Source of the DNA: GCA-2709075 sp964492555
Lineage (GTDB): Bacteria > Pseudomonadota > Alphaproteobacteria > MPNO01 > UBA2964
Reading direction: 5' to 3'
DNA: 64,000 nt
NCBI GenBank assembly: GCA_964492555.1
Contig: CAZBKQ010000006.1
Span: 47,606-111,605 of the forward strand
The position numbers and the translations under genes are program-made. How positions within the stretch are numbered: the stretch's first letter is position 1; each line of letters starts with the position of its first letter. The notes beneath the pieces were generated by a model. That model was not told the origin of the DNA. It saw nothing but the letters and a program-made list of their open reading frames with translations, and ran no database searches. Of the stretch, positions 8,586-18,363 are shown in pieces.

Positions 8586-9324
8586 CAGCCTGCTCCTCTC
8601 CCTCGATCACGGTGAACGTACCGTTATTCAAGAGGACTCTCGCAAATTCCCCCGGATTGTGAAGCGAAAACACAAGAATCGGAATTGCGTTTTCCCGGCA
8701 CAGCGCGATCGCGGACGCATCCATGACACGCAAATCCCGGGCAAGAACATCGCGATAGGTCAGGCGGTCATACCGCTCCGCGTCTTTTACCTTCAACGGA
8801 TCAGCGGAATAGACGCCGTCAACCTGGGTTCCTTTCAGAAGCGCATCACAACCCATTTCCACCGCGCGAAGCGCCGCGGCGGTATCGGTGGTGAAATACG
8901 GGCTGCCGGTCCCCGCCGCGAAAATAACAACGCGGCCTTTTTCCATATGGCGGATCGCGCGGCGGCGAATATAGGGCTCGCATACCGTGGCCATCGGAAT
9001 GGCGGACAAGACGCGGGTATGAATACCGGCACCTTCAAGCACGCCCTGGACCGCCAGCGCGTTAATAACCGTCGCCAGCATACCCATGTAATCCGCCGTC
9101 CCGCGTTCCAGCCCCTGGCTGGCCGCCTCGACACCGCGAAAGATATTTCCACCGCCGATGACAAGGCAAAGCTGAACACCAAGATCACGAACGGTTTTTA
9201 TTTCACCCGCGATACGATCGATTGTCGTTGTATCCAGACCGAATTCCCGGTCACCCATCAAACCTTCGCCGGACAACTTCAGCAAAACCCGGCGATGAGC
9301 AATTTCCTCAGAATTCGTGTCCAT
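8572..9324 (-). CDS. pyrH: uridylate (UMP) kinase
   Basis: Phosphorylates UMP to UDP. The product has 250 residues of the amino-acid-kinase fold: LLKLSGEGLMG near residue 14 (phosphate-binding Lys), VIGGGNIFRG near 56, and the nucleotide-binding region GTGSPYFTTDTAA near 140. It lies 42 bases after tsf and overlaps frr. Confidence 0.97.
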   Translation of the reverse strand: MDTNSEEIAHRRVLLKLSGEGLMGDREFGLDTTTIDRIAGEIKTVRDLGVQLCLVIGGGNIFRGVEAASQGLERGTADYMGMLATVINALAVQGVLEGAGIHTRVLSAIPMATVCEPYIRRRAIRHMEKGRVVIFAAGTGSPYFTTDTAAALRAVEMGCDALLKGTQVDGVYSADPLKVKDAERYDRLTYRDVLARDLRVMDASAIALCRENAIPILVFSLHNPGEFARVLLNNGTFTVIEGEEQADVGS

Positions 9325-9366
9325 GTGATCTTCCGCTTAACCCTCAGCCATGCATGATCGCGGTTC

Positions 9367-10290
9367 TTAGCCTTGCGCCGCGGCGGCAACCTCAGCCGCG
9401 AAATCGGCTTCGTCCCGCTCAATGCCTTCGCCCAGAACAAACCGGGCGAAACCGGCGAGCTGGACCGGCGCGCCGACATCGCCGGCGGCATTTTCCAGTA
9501 CCTTCTTGATTTTGGATTCGCCGTCGATAACGAACTCCTGCTCTTCAAGCACGACTTCTTCGTAATATTTCCGCAAGCGGCCCTCGACCATCTTTTCAAC
9601 GATGTTGTCGGGTTTGCCGGACTGACGCGCCTGATCCATCAGGACCTGACGTTCGCGCTCCAGTGCATCGGCATCGACTTCGGACACGCTGCACCATTGC
9701 GGTGCCGCCGCCGCGACATGCATCGCAAGCTGCTTGCCAAACGCGTCGAGCTTTTCCGCATCGCCTTCGGATTCGAGAGCTACCAGAACGCCTATCTTGC
9801 CCAGTCCGGGTGCCGTGGCGTTATGCACGTAGCTGGAAACAACCCCGTTACCGACGGAAAGCGCGGCGGCGCGGCGGAGCCCCATATTCTCGCCGATCGT
9901 CGCGACCAGATTGGTCAGGGTATCTTCGACAGTGACGCCGCCATCGAATGGCGCCGCCTTGAGGGCCTCGATATCATCGCCGGCCTCAAGGGTAATCTCA
10001 GCCATCCTGGAGACAAACGCCTGAAACTGCTCATTCCGGCCGACAAAATCCGTTTCGGCGTTAACCTCGACCACAGCGCCCTTGTTTCCATCGGTGGCGA
10101 CAGAAACCAGCCCCTCCGCCGCGGTCCTTCCGGCTTTTTTGGCCGCAGCGGCCAGTCCAGCCTTACGCAGCCAGTCAACCGCCGCCTCCATATCGCCATC
10201 CACCTCGGAAAGCGCCTTCTTGCAATCCATCATCCCCGCGCCGGTTTTCTCACGCAGTTCCTTGACCATCGATGCGGTGATATCAGCCAT
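9367..10290 (-). CDS. tsf: translation elongation factor Ts
   Basis: Guanine-nucleotide exchange factor for EF-Tu. The product is 307 residues. The N-terminal UBA-like domain (KELREKTGAGMMDCKKAL, residues 10-27) is the strongest signature. The TDFVGRNEQF motif near residue 80 is the EF-Tu contact region. It follows rpsB by 48 bases with no terminator seen, so the two are probably cotranscribed. Confidence 0.98.
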   Translation of the reverse strand: MADITASMVKELREKTGAGMMDCKKALSEVDGDMEAAVDWLRKAGLAAAAKKAGRTAAEGLVSVATDGNKGAVVEVNAETDFVGRNEQFQAFVSRMAEITLEAGDDIEALKAAPFDGGVTVEDTLTNLVATIGENMGLRRAAALSVGNGVVSSYVHNATAPGLGKIGVLVALESEGDAEKLDAFGKQLAMHVAAAAPQWCSVSEVDADALERERQVLMDQARQSGKPDNIVEKMVEGRLRKYYEEVVLEEQEFVIDGESKIKKVLENAAGDVGAPVQLAGFARFVLGEGIERDEADFAAEVAAAAQG

Positions 10291-10338
10291 AATTCTCTAT
10301 CTCAGATTCCTCAGGTTAAATACTGATATTGTTGATTT

Positions 10339-11172
10339 TTATGCAGATACATTGTCCGCAGCGGCAGCAGTTTCTTCCGCCTCGGGCTGCGCTTCCGCAA
10401 CAACTTCCTCATTCGCCTCTGCAGCTTCTTCGACGCCCTCGCCGGCTGCCGGATCAGCCCCGAGATCGACACCCGAAGACAATGCCTCCTGCTGGAGCCC
10501 GTCCAGAACGGCATCGGAAAAAAGGCTGCAATAAAGGGCGATCGAACGCATCGCGTCATCATTGCCGGGGATCGGAAACGTAATCCCGCGCGGATCGCTG
10601 TTGCTGTCCACAACTGCAACGACGGGAATGCCGAGCTTCTGAGCTTCCCGCACCGCGATGGATTCCTTGTTGGTGTCGATAACGACAACAATATCGGGCA
10701 ACCCGCCCATATCCTTGATTCCGCCGAGAGCGCGTTCGAGCTTGTCGCGTTCACGCGTGCGGATCAGAAGTTCCTTCTTCGTCAGCCCGACTTCGTCCTG
10801 CGACAGAAGCTCGTCAATTTCCTTCAGCCGCTTGATAGACTCGGTGATCGTCCGCCAATTGGTCAGCATTCCGCCCAGCCAGCGATGGTTGATGTAGTAC
10901 TGCCCGCAACGCTGTGCGGCTTCCGTGATCTGTTCACTCGCCTGGCGCTTGGTGCCCACGAACAGGACCCGGCCCCCGCCGGCTACCGTATCGCGCACTG
11001 ATTGCAGCGCGGCGTGCAGCATGGGCACGGTCTGGCGCAAATCCAGAATATGGATCCCGTTGCGGACGCCGAAGATAAACGGCTCCATCCGGGGATTCCA
11101 ACGACGTGTGTGATGTCCAAAATGAACGCCCGCCTCAAGAAGCTGGCGCATGGTAAAAGTCGGCATAGCCAT
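10339..11172 (-). CDS. rpsB: 30S ribosomal protein S2
   Basis: Small-subunit protein S2, 277 residues. The N-terminus TMRQLLEAGVHFGHHTRRWN and the block FVGTKRQASEQI near residue 70 are diagnostic. The last roughly 35 residues form an acidic, alanine- and glutamate-rich tail, a common lineage-specific extension. The gene heads the rpsB-tsf-pyrH-frr transcript and is preceded by a leader of about 115-125 bases behind a recognisable promoter. Confidence 0.98.
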   Translation of the reverse strand: MAMPTFTMRQLLEAGVHFGHHTRRWNPRMEPFIFGVRNGIHILDLRQTVPMLHAALQSVRDTVAGGGRVLFVGTKRQASEQITEAAQRCGQYYINHRWLGGMLTNWRTITESIKRLKEIDELLSQDEVGLTKKELLIRTRERDKLERALGGIKDMGGLPDIVVVIDTNKESIAVREAQKLGIPVVAVVDSNSDPRGITFPIPGNDDAMRSIALYCSLFSDAVLDGLQQEALSSGVDLGADPAAGEGVEEAAEANEEVVAEAQPEAEETAAAADNVSA

Positions 11173-11297
11173 GGGGAAGTTCCTCTTTTCCGGTTAGACC
11201 TCCGCGAACCAAGGCAGGAACCCCACGTCCCTGCACCGGAACGGCTGATCCCGTGATTTAACGGGGCCGTTTGTCCGCGTGCGGATTTAAACGCCGC

Positions 11298-11326
11298 TTG
11301 ATAGACCGATGGCGCGCATTTATCAA
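11298..11326 (-). promoter_or_regulatory. candidate sigma-70 promoter of rpsB-tsf
   Basis: On the minus strand TTGATA (11326-11321) is followed after 17 bases by TATCAA (11303-11298). Spacing and position, in the 199-base gap between dnaE and rpsB, fit a housekeeping promoter. The two boxes are also inverted repeats of each other, so the same elements read identically on the plus strand. The roughly 120-base leader could carry S2 autoregulation, but I recognise no defined motif. Confidence 0.5.
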
Positions 11327-11371
11327 GTGAATTCAACAGGAAACGGAAATTTCCGCGTTCCCGCGGACGGA

Positions 11372-14300
11372 TCAGATATCGCGAAGCTCCGTAACGCCCG
11401 GTACCGCGTCAATCGCCGCCCGCATTTCCGCCGAAATCGCATAACCGCCCGGCAAAGCGATTTCGACCGATTGAGCCTGATCGATATCGAGAACAAGCCG
11501 GATTTGCCCCCGCCCCGACGCGCCGTTTTCGATGGTCTTTTTCAGACGCTGTAACGCATCGGCCTGGCCGACATGAATTTTCAGCCCGGCCCCGGCGCGG
11601 GCAACCGCCTTGTCTAGATCTTCTATTGCCAAAGCGGTAAGCCGTACGCCTTCCCCGTCATCGCTGCGCGCCTCACAGGAAACCAGCAGCGGTTTCCCCG
11701 AATCCAGCAATTCGCGCGATTGGGCCAGCGTTTCCGAAAACAGCACGATCTCGAACACGCCACCGGCGCCCGACATCTGAACGAACGCGAAACGATTGCC
11801 CCGGGCGGACGTCCTTTCCTGTTTCCGAACCACCACGCCGGCCAGCTTTGGCCGGGTGCCGGCGGATTTCGCGGAAAGCCGGTCGGCGGCGATAACGCCA
11901 AGCCGCTCCAGCGATTGCCCGTAGGCGTCCAGCGGATGCGCCGAGAGATAGAATCCGACGGCGTCGAATTCCTGATTGAGCCGTTCCATAACCGGCCAAT
12001 CCTCAATATCGGGCAGTTTTTCCTCATTGGCGGCTATCGCGGCATCCCCGCCGAACAGGCTTTCCTGACCGCTATCCTTTTCGCGCTCCGCCGCGCTGGC
12101 GGTCTTGATCAGCCGGTCTACCCCCTCGAACAGCTTGCGCCGGTTTGAATCCAGGCAATCCAGCGCACCCGCGCGGATCAGGTTTTCCAGCATCCGCTTG
12201 TTCGCGACGCGCGCGCCGACGCGTTCAACCATTTCAAACGGCGAATTATACGCCCCGTTTTCCGACCGCTCTGCCGCCAGCGCCTGCATGGCGTGCATGC
12301 CGACATTCTTGACCGCGGCCAGCGCGTAGCGGATTGCACCTTGTTCCCCGTTTTCATATTCAACGCCGAATGTGGCAAGCGACCGGTTCACATTCGGCTG
12401 CAGCAATTCGATCCCCAGCCGGTCCAGCTCCTGGCGGAAAATATTGAGCTTGTCCGTATTCCCGAGATCGAGCGTCATGGACGCGGCCAGAAACTCAACC
12501 GGATGATTGGCCTTCAGCCAGGCAGTCTGATAGGCGACCAGCGCATAAGCGGCGGCGTGTGATTTGTTGAAGCCATATCCCGCGAACTTGTCGACTTGTT
12601 CGAATATCCGCTCGGCCTGCGCCTTATCGACACCACGCGCGACGGCGCCCTCAACGAAATTGCTGCGCTGGGCGTCCATCTCCGCCTTGATCTTCTTGCC
12701 CATCGCGCGGCGCAGCAGATCGGCGCCGCCCAGCGAGTAACCCGACAGCACCTGGGCGATCTGCATCACCTGTTCCTGATAGATCATCACCCCGAAGGTT
12801 TCTTCCAGGATCTCCTTCAGGTCGGGATGCAGGTAATCCGGCTCCTCCTGCCCGTGCTTACAGGCGATATAGCGCGGAATATTGTCCATCGGGCCGGGTC
12901 GATAGAGCGCGACAAGGGCGATGATGTCCTCGAACTTGTCGGGTTTCATCTGCCGCAGCACATCGCGCATTCCGGCACTTTCCAGCTGAAACACGCCGAC
13001 CGTATCGCCGCGCCCCAGCATCTCGTATGTCGCCGCGTTATCGAACGGCAGCGCGCCGAGCTCGATTTCGACGCCCTTGTTTCGGATCAGCTCCACCGCC
13101 CGGTCCAGAACCGTCAGAGTCTTGAGACCCAGAAAATCGAATTTCACCAGACCGGCGGCCTCGGCGTACTTCATCGAAAACTGCGTGGCGGCCATTTCCG
13201 AACGCGGATCGCGGTAAAGCGGCACCAGCTTGTCGAGGCGTCTGTCACCGATCACCACACCGGCGGCATGGGTCGAGGCGTGGCGGTAAAGCCCTTCAAG
13301 CTTCATCCCGATATCGAGCAGCCGCTGAACCTGCTCGTCCTCATCGCGCAGACGACGCAGTTCGGGCTCTTCTTCCAGCGCCTGCGCCAAAGTCGGCGGT
13401 TTCGCGGGATTGAACGGCACCAGCTTGCAGATCTTGTCGACATACCCGTAGGGCATACCAAGGACTCGGCCGACATCACGCAACACCGCGCGAGCCTGCA
13501 ATTTACCGAAGGTTATGATCTGCGCGACCTTGTCCGCGCCGTATTTCTCCTGGACATACCGTATGACTTCATCGCGCCGGTCCTGACAGAAGTCGATATC
13601 GAAGTCAGGCATCGATACGCGTTCGGGGTTCAGGAAACGCTCAAAGAGCAACCCGAAGCGCAGCGGGTCAAGATCGGTGATGGTCAGAGCCCAGGCGACA
13701 ACGGAACCGGCGCCGGAGCCACGGCCGGGGCCCACCGGAATATCCTGCGCCTTTGCCCATTGGATAAAATCGGCGACGATCAGGAAATAGCCGGGAAAGC
13801 CCATCTGATTGATGACCGACAGCTCGAAATCCAGCCGGTCGCGATAGGTTTTCTGCTCCTCTTCCGTCTTGTCGAGGGCCGCCAGACGCGCCGTTAGCCC
13901 TTCCTCGGCCATGATACGTAATTCTTCGGCCTCGTCCCCGCCTTCCTGCAATGGAAAGGCCGGCAGGATGGGAGCATGTTCATCCGGCATGAAAGCGCAA
14001 CGTCTGGCAATGACAACGGTATTGTCGATCGCCTCCGGTACATCCTCGAACATGGCACGCATCTCGGCCGGGCTGCGGAACCCGTGCAACGGCGTGAGGC
14101 GGCGGCGCTCAGCCGTATCGATATGGACGCTTTGCGCAATACAGAGAAGCGCATCATGCGCCTCGTACATCGCCTCATCGGAGAAAAAGCAGTTATTGGT
14201 CGCGACCAGCGGCAAACCCTTCGCGTAGGCAAGCTCGATCAGGGCCGCGTCCGTGCGCTCCTCGGCGTCCATCCCATGCCGCATCAACTCTATGTAGAGA

Positions 14301-14830
14301 TGATCGGGAAACAGCGCGGCAAGCCGTTCAGCCATGCGATCCGCGGCATCCACCTGTCCCTCGGCGAGCAACCGGCCGATCGCCCCCCAAGGTCCGCCGC
14401 TCAACGCGATCAGCCCGTCTGTAAGCCCGTCCAGCCAATCCATCTGGATGCGTGGGTGCTCACCCGGAGGTGTCTCCAGATAGGCCTTGCTGGCGAGCGC
14501 CATCAGATTGCCGTATCCGGTCTCGTTCTGCGCCAGCAGGACAAGCAGATCATATTCCGACTCATCCGGATTTACCCGTTGGGTGCCGCCCTGCCCGGCC
14601 CGGTCTTCGCGCGCAACGGAAAGTTCGCAACCGATGATTGGCTGGATGCCCGCGCGGCGGGCGGCCAGCGAAAATTCCAAGGCGCCGAACAGATTACCGC
14701 TGTCGGTCATCGCGACGGCGGGCATGGCGTTTTCCCTGGTCAGATTGATCAGTTGCGGAATCTTCAGCGCCCCTTCCGAGAGGGAATACGCGGTATGGAC
14801 GCGGAGGTGAACGAAGTCAGCGTGGCTCAT
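11372..14830 (-). CDS. dnaE: DNA polymerase III alpha subunit DnaE
   Basis: Catalytic subunit of the replicative polymerase. Domains in order: PHP (from about residue 5, HLRVHTAYSLSEGALK), palm with the conserved GPGRGSGAGSVVAWAL and the catalytic PDFDIDFCQDRR near residue 410, fingers with KSHAAAYALVAYQTAW, then HhH and OB domains to the end. The frame can open at GTG 14848, but ATG 14830 gives the standard start MSHADFVHLR and 1152 residues. Full length makes it the replicative DnaE1 rather than the error-prone DnaE2. A LexA-type box lies 41 bases upstream. Confidence 0.97.
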   Translation of the reverse strand: MSHADFVHLRVHTAYSLSEGALKIPQLINLTRENAMPAVAMTDSGNLFGALEFSLAARRAGIQPIIGCELSVAREDRAGQGGTQRVNPDESEYDLLVLLAQNETGYGNLMALASKAYLETPPGEHPRIQMDWLDGLTDGLIALSGGPWGAIGRLLAEGQVDAADRMAERLAALFPDHLYIELMRHGMDAEERTDAALIELAYAKGLPLVATNNCFFSDEAMYEAHDALLCIAQSVHIDTAERRRLTPLHGFRSPAEMRAMFEDVPEAIDNTVVIARRCAFMPDEHAPILPAFPLQEGGDEAEELRIMAEEGLTARLAALDKTEEEQKTYRDRLDFELSVINQMGFPGYFLIVADFIQWAKAQDIPVGPGRGSGAGSVVAWALTITDLDPLRFGLLFERFLNPERVSMPDFDIDFCQDRRDEVIRYVQEKYGADKVAQIITFGKLQARAVLRDVGRVLGMPYGYVDKICKLVPFNPAKPPTLAQALEEEPELRRLRDEDEQVQRLLDIGMKLEGLYRHASTHAAGVVIGDRRLDKLVPLYRDPRSEMAATQFSMKYAEAAGLVKFDFLGLKTLTVLDRAVELIRNKGVEIELGALPFDNAATYEMLGRGDTVGVFQLESAGMRDVLRQMKPDKFEDIIALVALYRPGPMDNIPRYIACKHGQEEPDYLHPDLKEILEETFGVMIYQEQVMQIAQVLSGYSLGGADLLRRAMGKKIKAEMDAQRSNFVEGAVARGVDKAQAERIFEQVDKFAGYGFNKSHAAAYALVAYQTAWLKANHPVEFLAASMTLDLGNTDKLNIFRQELDRLGIELLQPNVNRSLATFGVEYENGEQGAIRYALAAVKNVGMHAMQALAAERSENGAYNSPFEMVERVGARVANKRMLENLIRAGALDCLDSNRRKLFEGVDRLIKTASAAEREKDSGQESLFGGDAAIAANEEKLPDIEDWPVMERLNQEFDAVGFYLSAHPLDAYGQSLERLGVIAADRLSAKSAGTRPKLAGVVVRKQERTSARGNRFAFVQMSGAGGVFEIVLFSETLAQSRELLDSGKPLLVSCEARSDDGEGVRLTALAIEDLDKAVARAGAGLKIHVGQADALQRLKKTIENGASGRGQIRLVLDIDQAQSVEIALPGGYAISAEMRAAIDAVPGVTELRDI

Positions 14831-14870
14831 GGCAAAAAAGGATTCCACAGAGCTTGGTTCGTGTCATTCG

Positions 14871-14885
14871 GAACAAATCACGAAC
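14871..14885 (-). promoter_or_regulatory. candidate LexA (SOS) box upstream of dnaE
   Basis: GAAC, seven bases, GAAC on the plus strand, i.e. GTTC-N7-GTTC toward dnaE. This is the direct-repeat LexA operator known in alphaproteobacteria. It lies 41-55 bases before the dnaE ATG. One or two such matches are expected by chance in 64 kb, so position is the main argument. The rest of the gap to lolD (14886-15058) shows a small hairpin at 14958-14980 and nothing else recognisable. Confidence 0.5.
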
Positions 14886-15058
14886 CCACAAGATAATAGA
14901 ATCGGACGATTCGTTATCCACAAGATTTTGGGGAATGATTCAAAATCGAAGACGAGGTCTCAGTGTAAACCCGACTGAGAACGAATCACTAACATGAATC
15001 AGTGCTACCGGGTCTGAAAAGGGGATACTGATCGCACAGACCGGAACAGTAGAACGAT

Positions 15059-15739
15059 CTATACCAGCACCCCCTCCTGCAGGCGCACGACGCGGTCCAT
15101 CTTCGCCGCCAATTCCGTATTGTGGGTCGCGATCAACGCCGCAATGCCCGAAGCGGCAACGGTTTCCTTCAACATGTCGAAAACCACCCGGGCGGTTTGT
15201 TCATCAAGGTTCCCGGTCGGTTCATCCGCCAGCAACATTTTTGGCCCGTTGGCAAGCGCGCGGACAATGGCGACGCGCTGCTGTTCCCCGCCCGAAAGCT
15301 CTGACGGCAGATGGCCAGCCCGGTTTTCCAACCCGACATCGGCGAGCAGCGCGATCGCGCGTTCCCGCGCCGCGCCCTTGGCCTTGCCCGCGACCATTTG
15401 CGGCAACATCACATTTTCCGCCGCCGTAAATTCCGGCAGCAAGTGATGGAATTGGTAAACAAACCCCAGTTGGCTGCGGCGCAGCGCGGTCCGCCCGGCA
15501 TCGTCACGAGCACCGCAGGAGTCTCCGTCAAGCAGCACATCCCCGCCATCCGGTCGTTCCAGCAACCCTGCGATCTGCAACAAGGTCGATTTTCCGGCGC
15601 CGGACGGCCCCACCAGACCGACGATCTCGCCCGTCTCGATGGCCAGTTCCGCGCCTTTCAGTACTTCCAGAACCGTATCGCCCTGATGAAAAGACCGACG
15701 AATATGGTCCAAAATCAGGACCGACCCCGCCTCACTCAT
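15059..15739 (-). CDS. lolD: lipoprotein-releasing ABC transporter ATP-binding protein LolD
   Basis: ATPase that powers extraction of lipoproteins from the inner membrane for transfer to LolA. Walker A GPSGAGKST, signature LSGGEQQRVAI, Walker B LLADEP and the switch His in ATHNTE are all present. The frame reaches 15754, but ATG 15739 has GAGG nine bases upstream and overlaps the permease stop by eight bases. The product is 226 residues, the usual size. Confidence 0.93.
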   Translation of the reverse strand: MSEAGSVLILDHIRRSFHQGDTVLEVLKGAELAIETGEIVGLVGPSGAGKSTLLQIAGLLERPDGGDVLLDGDSCGARDDAGRTALRRSQLGFVYQFHHLLPEFTAAENVMLPQMVAGKAKGAARERAIALLADVGLENRAGHLPSELSGGEQQRVAIVRALANGPKMLLADEPTGNLDEQTARVVFDMLKETVAASGIAALIATHNTELAAKMDRVVRLQEGVLV

Positions 15740-16985
15740 AGCGGAGCGCCTCAACCGGATCGAGCCGCGCGGCCCGCCAGGCCGGGTACAAAGTGGCGAT
15801 AAAACTCAGCCCCAGCGCCATCGCGACCACCATGACAACCTCGGTCGGATCGACTTTGGCAGGCAGCTTGGACAGAAAATAGATTTCGGCGGCGAAAAGC
15901 TCCGACCCGGACAGTTTTTCGATCCATTGCCGTATGGTTTCGATATTCAGGGAAAACGCCAGGCCCAGAGCGAAACCGGTGACCGTTCCGATAAGCCCGA
16001 CCGACATGCCGGAGAGCAGAAATACCCGCATCACCATGCCGCGGGTGGCCCCCATGGTCCGCAAGATCGCGATATCCCGACCCTTATCCTTCACCATCAT
16101 GATCAGGCCGGAGATAATGTTGAAGGCGGCGACCACGATAATGAGCGTCAGAATCAGAAACATTACATTACGTTCGACCTGTATCGCATTGAAAAAGCTA
16201 GCATTTGCGTGTTGCCAATCAAGCAGCCTCAACGGTGTTGCGCTGACATTCCGGATGGCCTCACGGCGCTTTCCGATATCGTCCGGACTGGTCAGCATGA
16301 CCTCCAGCGTTGAGACTTCCGCACTGTCGAAATTGAAGAATTTCTGCGCCGTCTCCAGCGGGATATAGACGAAACTGCTGTCATATTCATACATGCCGAT
16401 TTCGAAGATCGCCCGTACACGGAACCGCTTCGTCCTCGGCAATGTCCCGAATGCCGTTGGGCGGCCCGTCGGCGCCACAAGGGAAAACGCGTCTCCCGGC
16501 CCCAAACCGTAGCGAGAGGCAAACCGCGCGCCGACAAGCGCATCGCCGCCTCCCTTGAACCGGTCGAGCCCGCCCCGGACGATGTTTTCAGAAAGAATTT
16601 TGTGCCGGGCGAGGTCATCGGGCCGAATACCCCGAACGAGGGCGCCGCGCGCCTCACCCCGCACCGTCGCCATCGCCTGCCCCTCTATGATCGGCGTCAC
16701 CCGGGTGACGCCGTCCACCTTGCGTATTTCAGCCGCCAGCCGATCGTAATCGCCGAGACCGCGCTGCAGAGCGGCGGATACCCCGATATGGCCGTTGAGG
16801 CCGAGTATCCGGCCCAGCAATTCGGCCCGGAAACCGTTCATCACCGACATAACAATAATCAGCGTCGCAACACCAAGCGCGATCCCGGCGAGCGAGAACC
16901 CCGCGATCACCGATACGAACCCTTCCCGCCGGCGCGCCCGCAAATAGCGCATCGCCACCATGCGTTCGAAGGCGGAAAAGATCAT
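15732..16985 (-). CDS. lolC: lipoprotein-releasing ABC transporter permease (LolC/LolE)
   Basis: Membrane partner of LolD. At 417 residues it has one helix at about 24-45, a large periplasmic MacB-like domain (to about 265), and three C-terminal helices (about 272-300, 320-345, 382-400). MVMVVAMALGLSFIATLYPA near the end is typical. A single permease is usual for alphaproteobacterial Lol systems, which often form homodimers instead of LolC plus LolE; no second permease is seen. The start overlaps the proS stop as ATGA. Confidence 0.92.
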   Translation of the reverse strand: MIFSAFERMVAMRYLRARRREGFVSVIAGFSLAGIALGVATLIIVMSVMNGFRAELLGRILGLNGHIGVSAALQRGLGDYDRLAAEIRKVDGVTRVTPIIEGQAMATVRGEARGALVRGIRPDDLARHKILSENIVRGGLDRFKGGGDALVGARFASRYGLGPGDAFSLVAPTGRPTAFGTLPRTKRFRVRAIFEIGMYEYDSSFVYIPLETAQKFFNFDSAEVSTLEVMLTSPDDIGKRREAIRNVSATPLRLLDWQHANASFFNAIQVERNVMFLILTLIIVVAAFNIISGLIMMVKDKGRDIAILRTMGATRGMVMRVFLLSGMSVGLIGTVTGFALGLAFSLNIETIRQWIEKLSGSELFAAEIYFLSKLPAKVDPTEVVMVVAMALGLSFIATLYPAWRAARLDPVEALRYE

Positions 16986-18298
16986 GCGCCGGAAACCCGG
17001 TTCAGCGCGGCTTCGAGCGAGAGTTCTTCCCGTTCGCCGGTGTCGCGGCGTTTGACCTCCACCACACCATTTTTCAGCCCGCGCGGGCCGATAATCAGGT
17101 GCCAGGGCAGCCCGATCAGGTCCATATCGGCGAATTTACCGCCCGCGCGCTCCGCGCGGTCGTCATAAAGAACCTCAATCCCCGCATGACGCAGCTTGCC
17201 GTATATATCCTCGCAGGCCGCATCGCAGTCATCGTCTCCGGTCCTGAGATTGATCAGCCCGACAGCAAACGGCGCTACGGCATCCGGCCAGATGATGCCG
17301 TCTTCGTCATGAGAGGCCTCAATGATACCGCCCACAAGGCGCGAGACGCCGATCCCGTAAGACCCCATCTCCAACGCAACCTCTTCGCCGTCCGGCCCGG
17401 TCACCCTTGCGCCCATGGCCTCGGAATATTTGGTCCCGAAATAGAAAATATGGCCGACTTCAATACCACGGGCGGAGACCAGGGCATCTCCCAGCTCTGC
17501 GGCCTTCGACGGGTCGTGCATCTCATCGGTCGCGGCATAAAGCGACGTCCATTTCGCGACGCGATCCTCCAGCCCATCATCCGCAACCTCGCCTTCCGAC
17601 AGCGCATCGAATTCGAGGAAATCCTTGTGACAGAACACTTCGCTCTCGCCCGTATCAGCGAGAATAATAAATTCATGGCTCAGATCCCCGCCGATAGGAC
17701 CGGTATCGGCCTGCATCGGGATCGCCTTCAACCCCATCCGGGCGAAACTCCGCAAATAACACAGGAACATCCGGTTATAGGCCCGCCGCGCGCCGTCATA
17801 ATCCAGATCAAAGCTATAGGCGTCCTTCATCAGGAATTCACGCCCGCGCATCACCCCGAAACGGGGCCGGACCTCGTCCCGGAACTTCCACTGGATATGA
17901 TAGAGGATTTTCGGCACATCGCGATAGGACCGCACCGCATCGCGGAAAATCTCCGTTATCTGTTCCTCGTTGGTCGGGCCGTAGAGCATTTCGCGGTCAT
18001 GCCGGTCCTTGATCCGCAGCATTTCCAGCCCGTACCCGTCATATCGGCCGCTTTCCCGCCAAAGGTCGGCAGCCTGTATGGTGGGCATCAGCATTTCCTG
18101 ACAGCCCGCCGCGTCCTGCTCCTCGCGCACGATCTGCTCGACCCGCTTGAGCACGCGATGCCCGAGCGGCAGCCAAGAATAAATACCCGCGCTGGCCTGA
18201 CGCACCATCCCGGCGCGCAGCATCAGCCTGTGCGAAGCGATCTGCGCCTCGGCGGGATCTTCTTTCAATGTCGGCAGAAAAAAACTTGAACGGCGCAT
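16982..18298 (-). CDS. proS: prolyl-tRNA synthetase (short alphaproteobacterial form)
   Basis: Charges tRNA-Pro. Class II motifs: motif 1 around ASAGIYSWLPLGHRVL (residue 33), motif 2 KFRDEVRPRFGVMRGREFLMKD (about 137-158, quoted here in overlapping sense), and motif 3 GSYGIGVSRLVGGIIE near residue 317. An anticodon-binding domain follows. At 438 residues it lacks the editing insertion of the roughly 570-residue E. coli enzyme, as in other alphaproteobacteria and mitochondria. It is followed by lolC-lolD in one unit. Confidence 0.96.
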   Translation of the reverse strand: MRRSSFFLPTLKEDPAEAQIASHRLMLRAGMVRQASAGIYSWLPLGHRVLKRVEQIVREEQDAAGCQEMLMPTIQAADLWRESGRYDGYGLEMLRIKDRHDREMLYGPTNEEQITEIFRDAVRSYRDVPKILYHIQWKFRDEVRPRFGVMRGREFLMKDAYSFDLDYDGARRAYNRMFLCYLRSFARMGLKAIPMQADTGPIGGDLSHEFIILADTGESEVFCHKDFLEFDALSEGEVADDGLEDRVAKWTSLYAATDEMHDPSKAAELGDALVSARGIEVGHIFYFGTKYSEAMGARVTGPDGEEVALEMGSYGIGVSRLVGGIIEASHDEDGIIWPDAVAPFAVGLINLRTGDDDCDAACEDIYGKLRHAGIEVLYDDRAERAGGKFADMDLIGLPWHLIIGPRGLKNGVVEVKRRDTGEREELSLEAALNRVSGA

Positions 18299-18363
18299 GA
18301 CACCCTACCCGGTTGGAACGGGCGGACTTTAGGGAATGGCCGATATTATGGCAATGGGACGAT

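Noticed and set aside
12596..13897. Plus-strand open frame of 433 codons opposite dnaE
   Set aside because: Shadow frame of a highly conserved essential gene, with no known domain.
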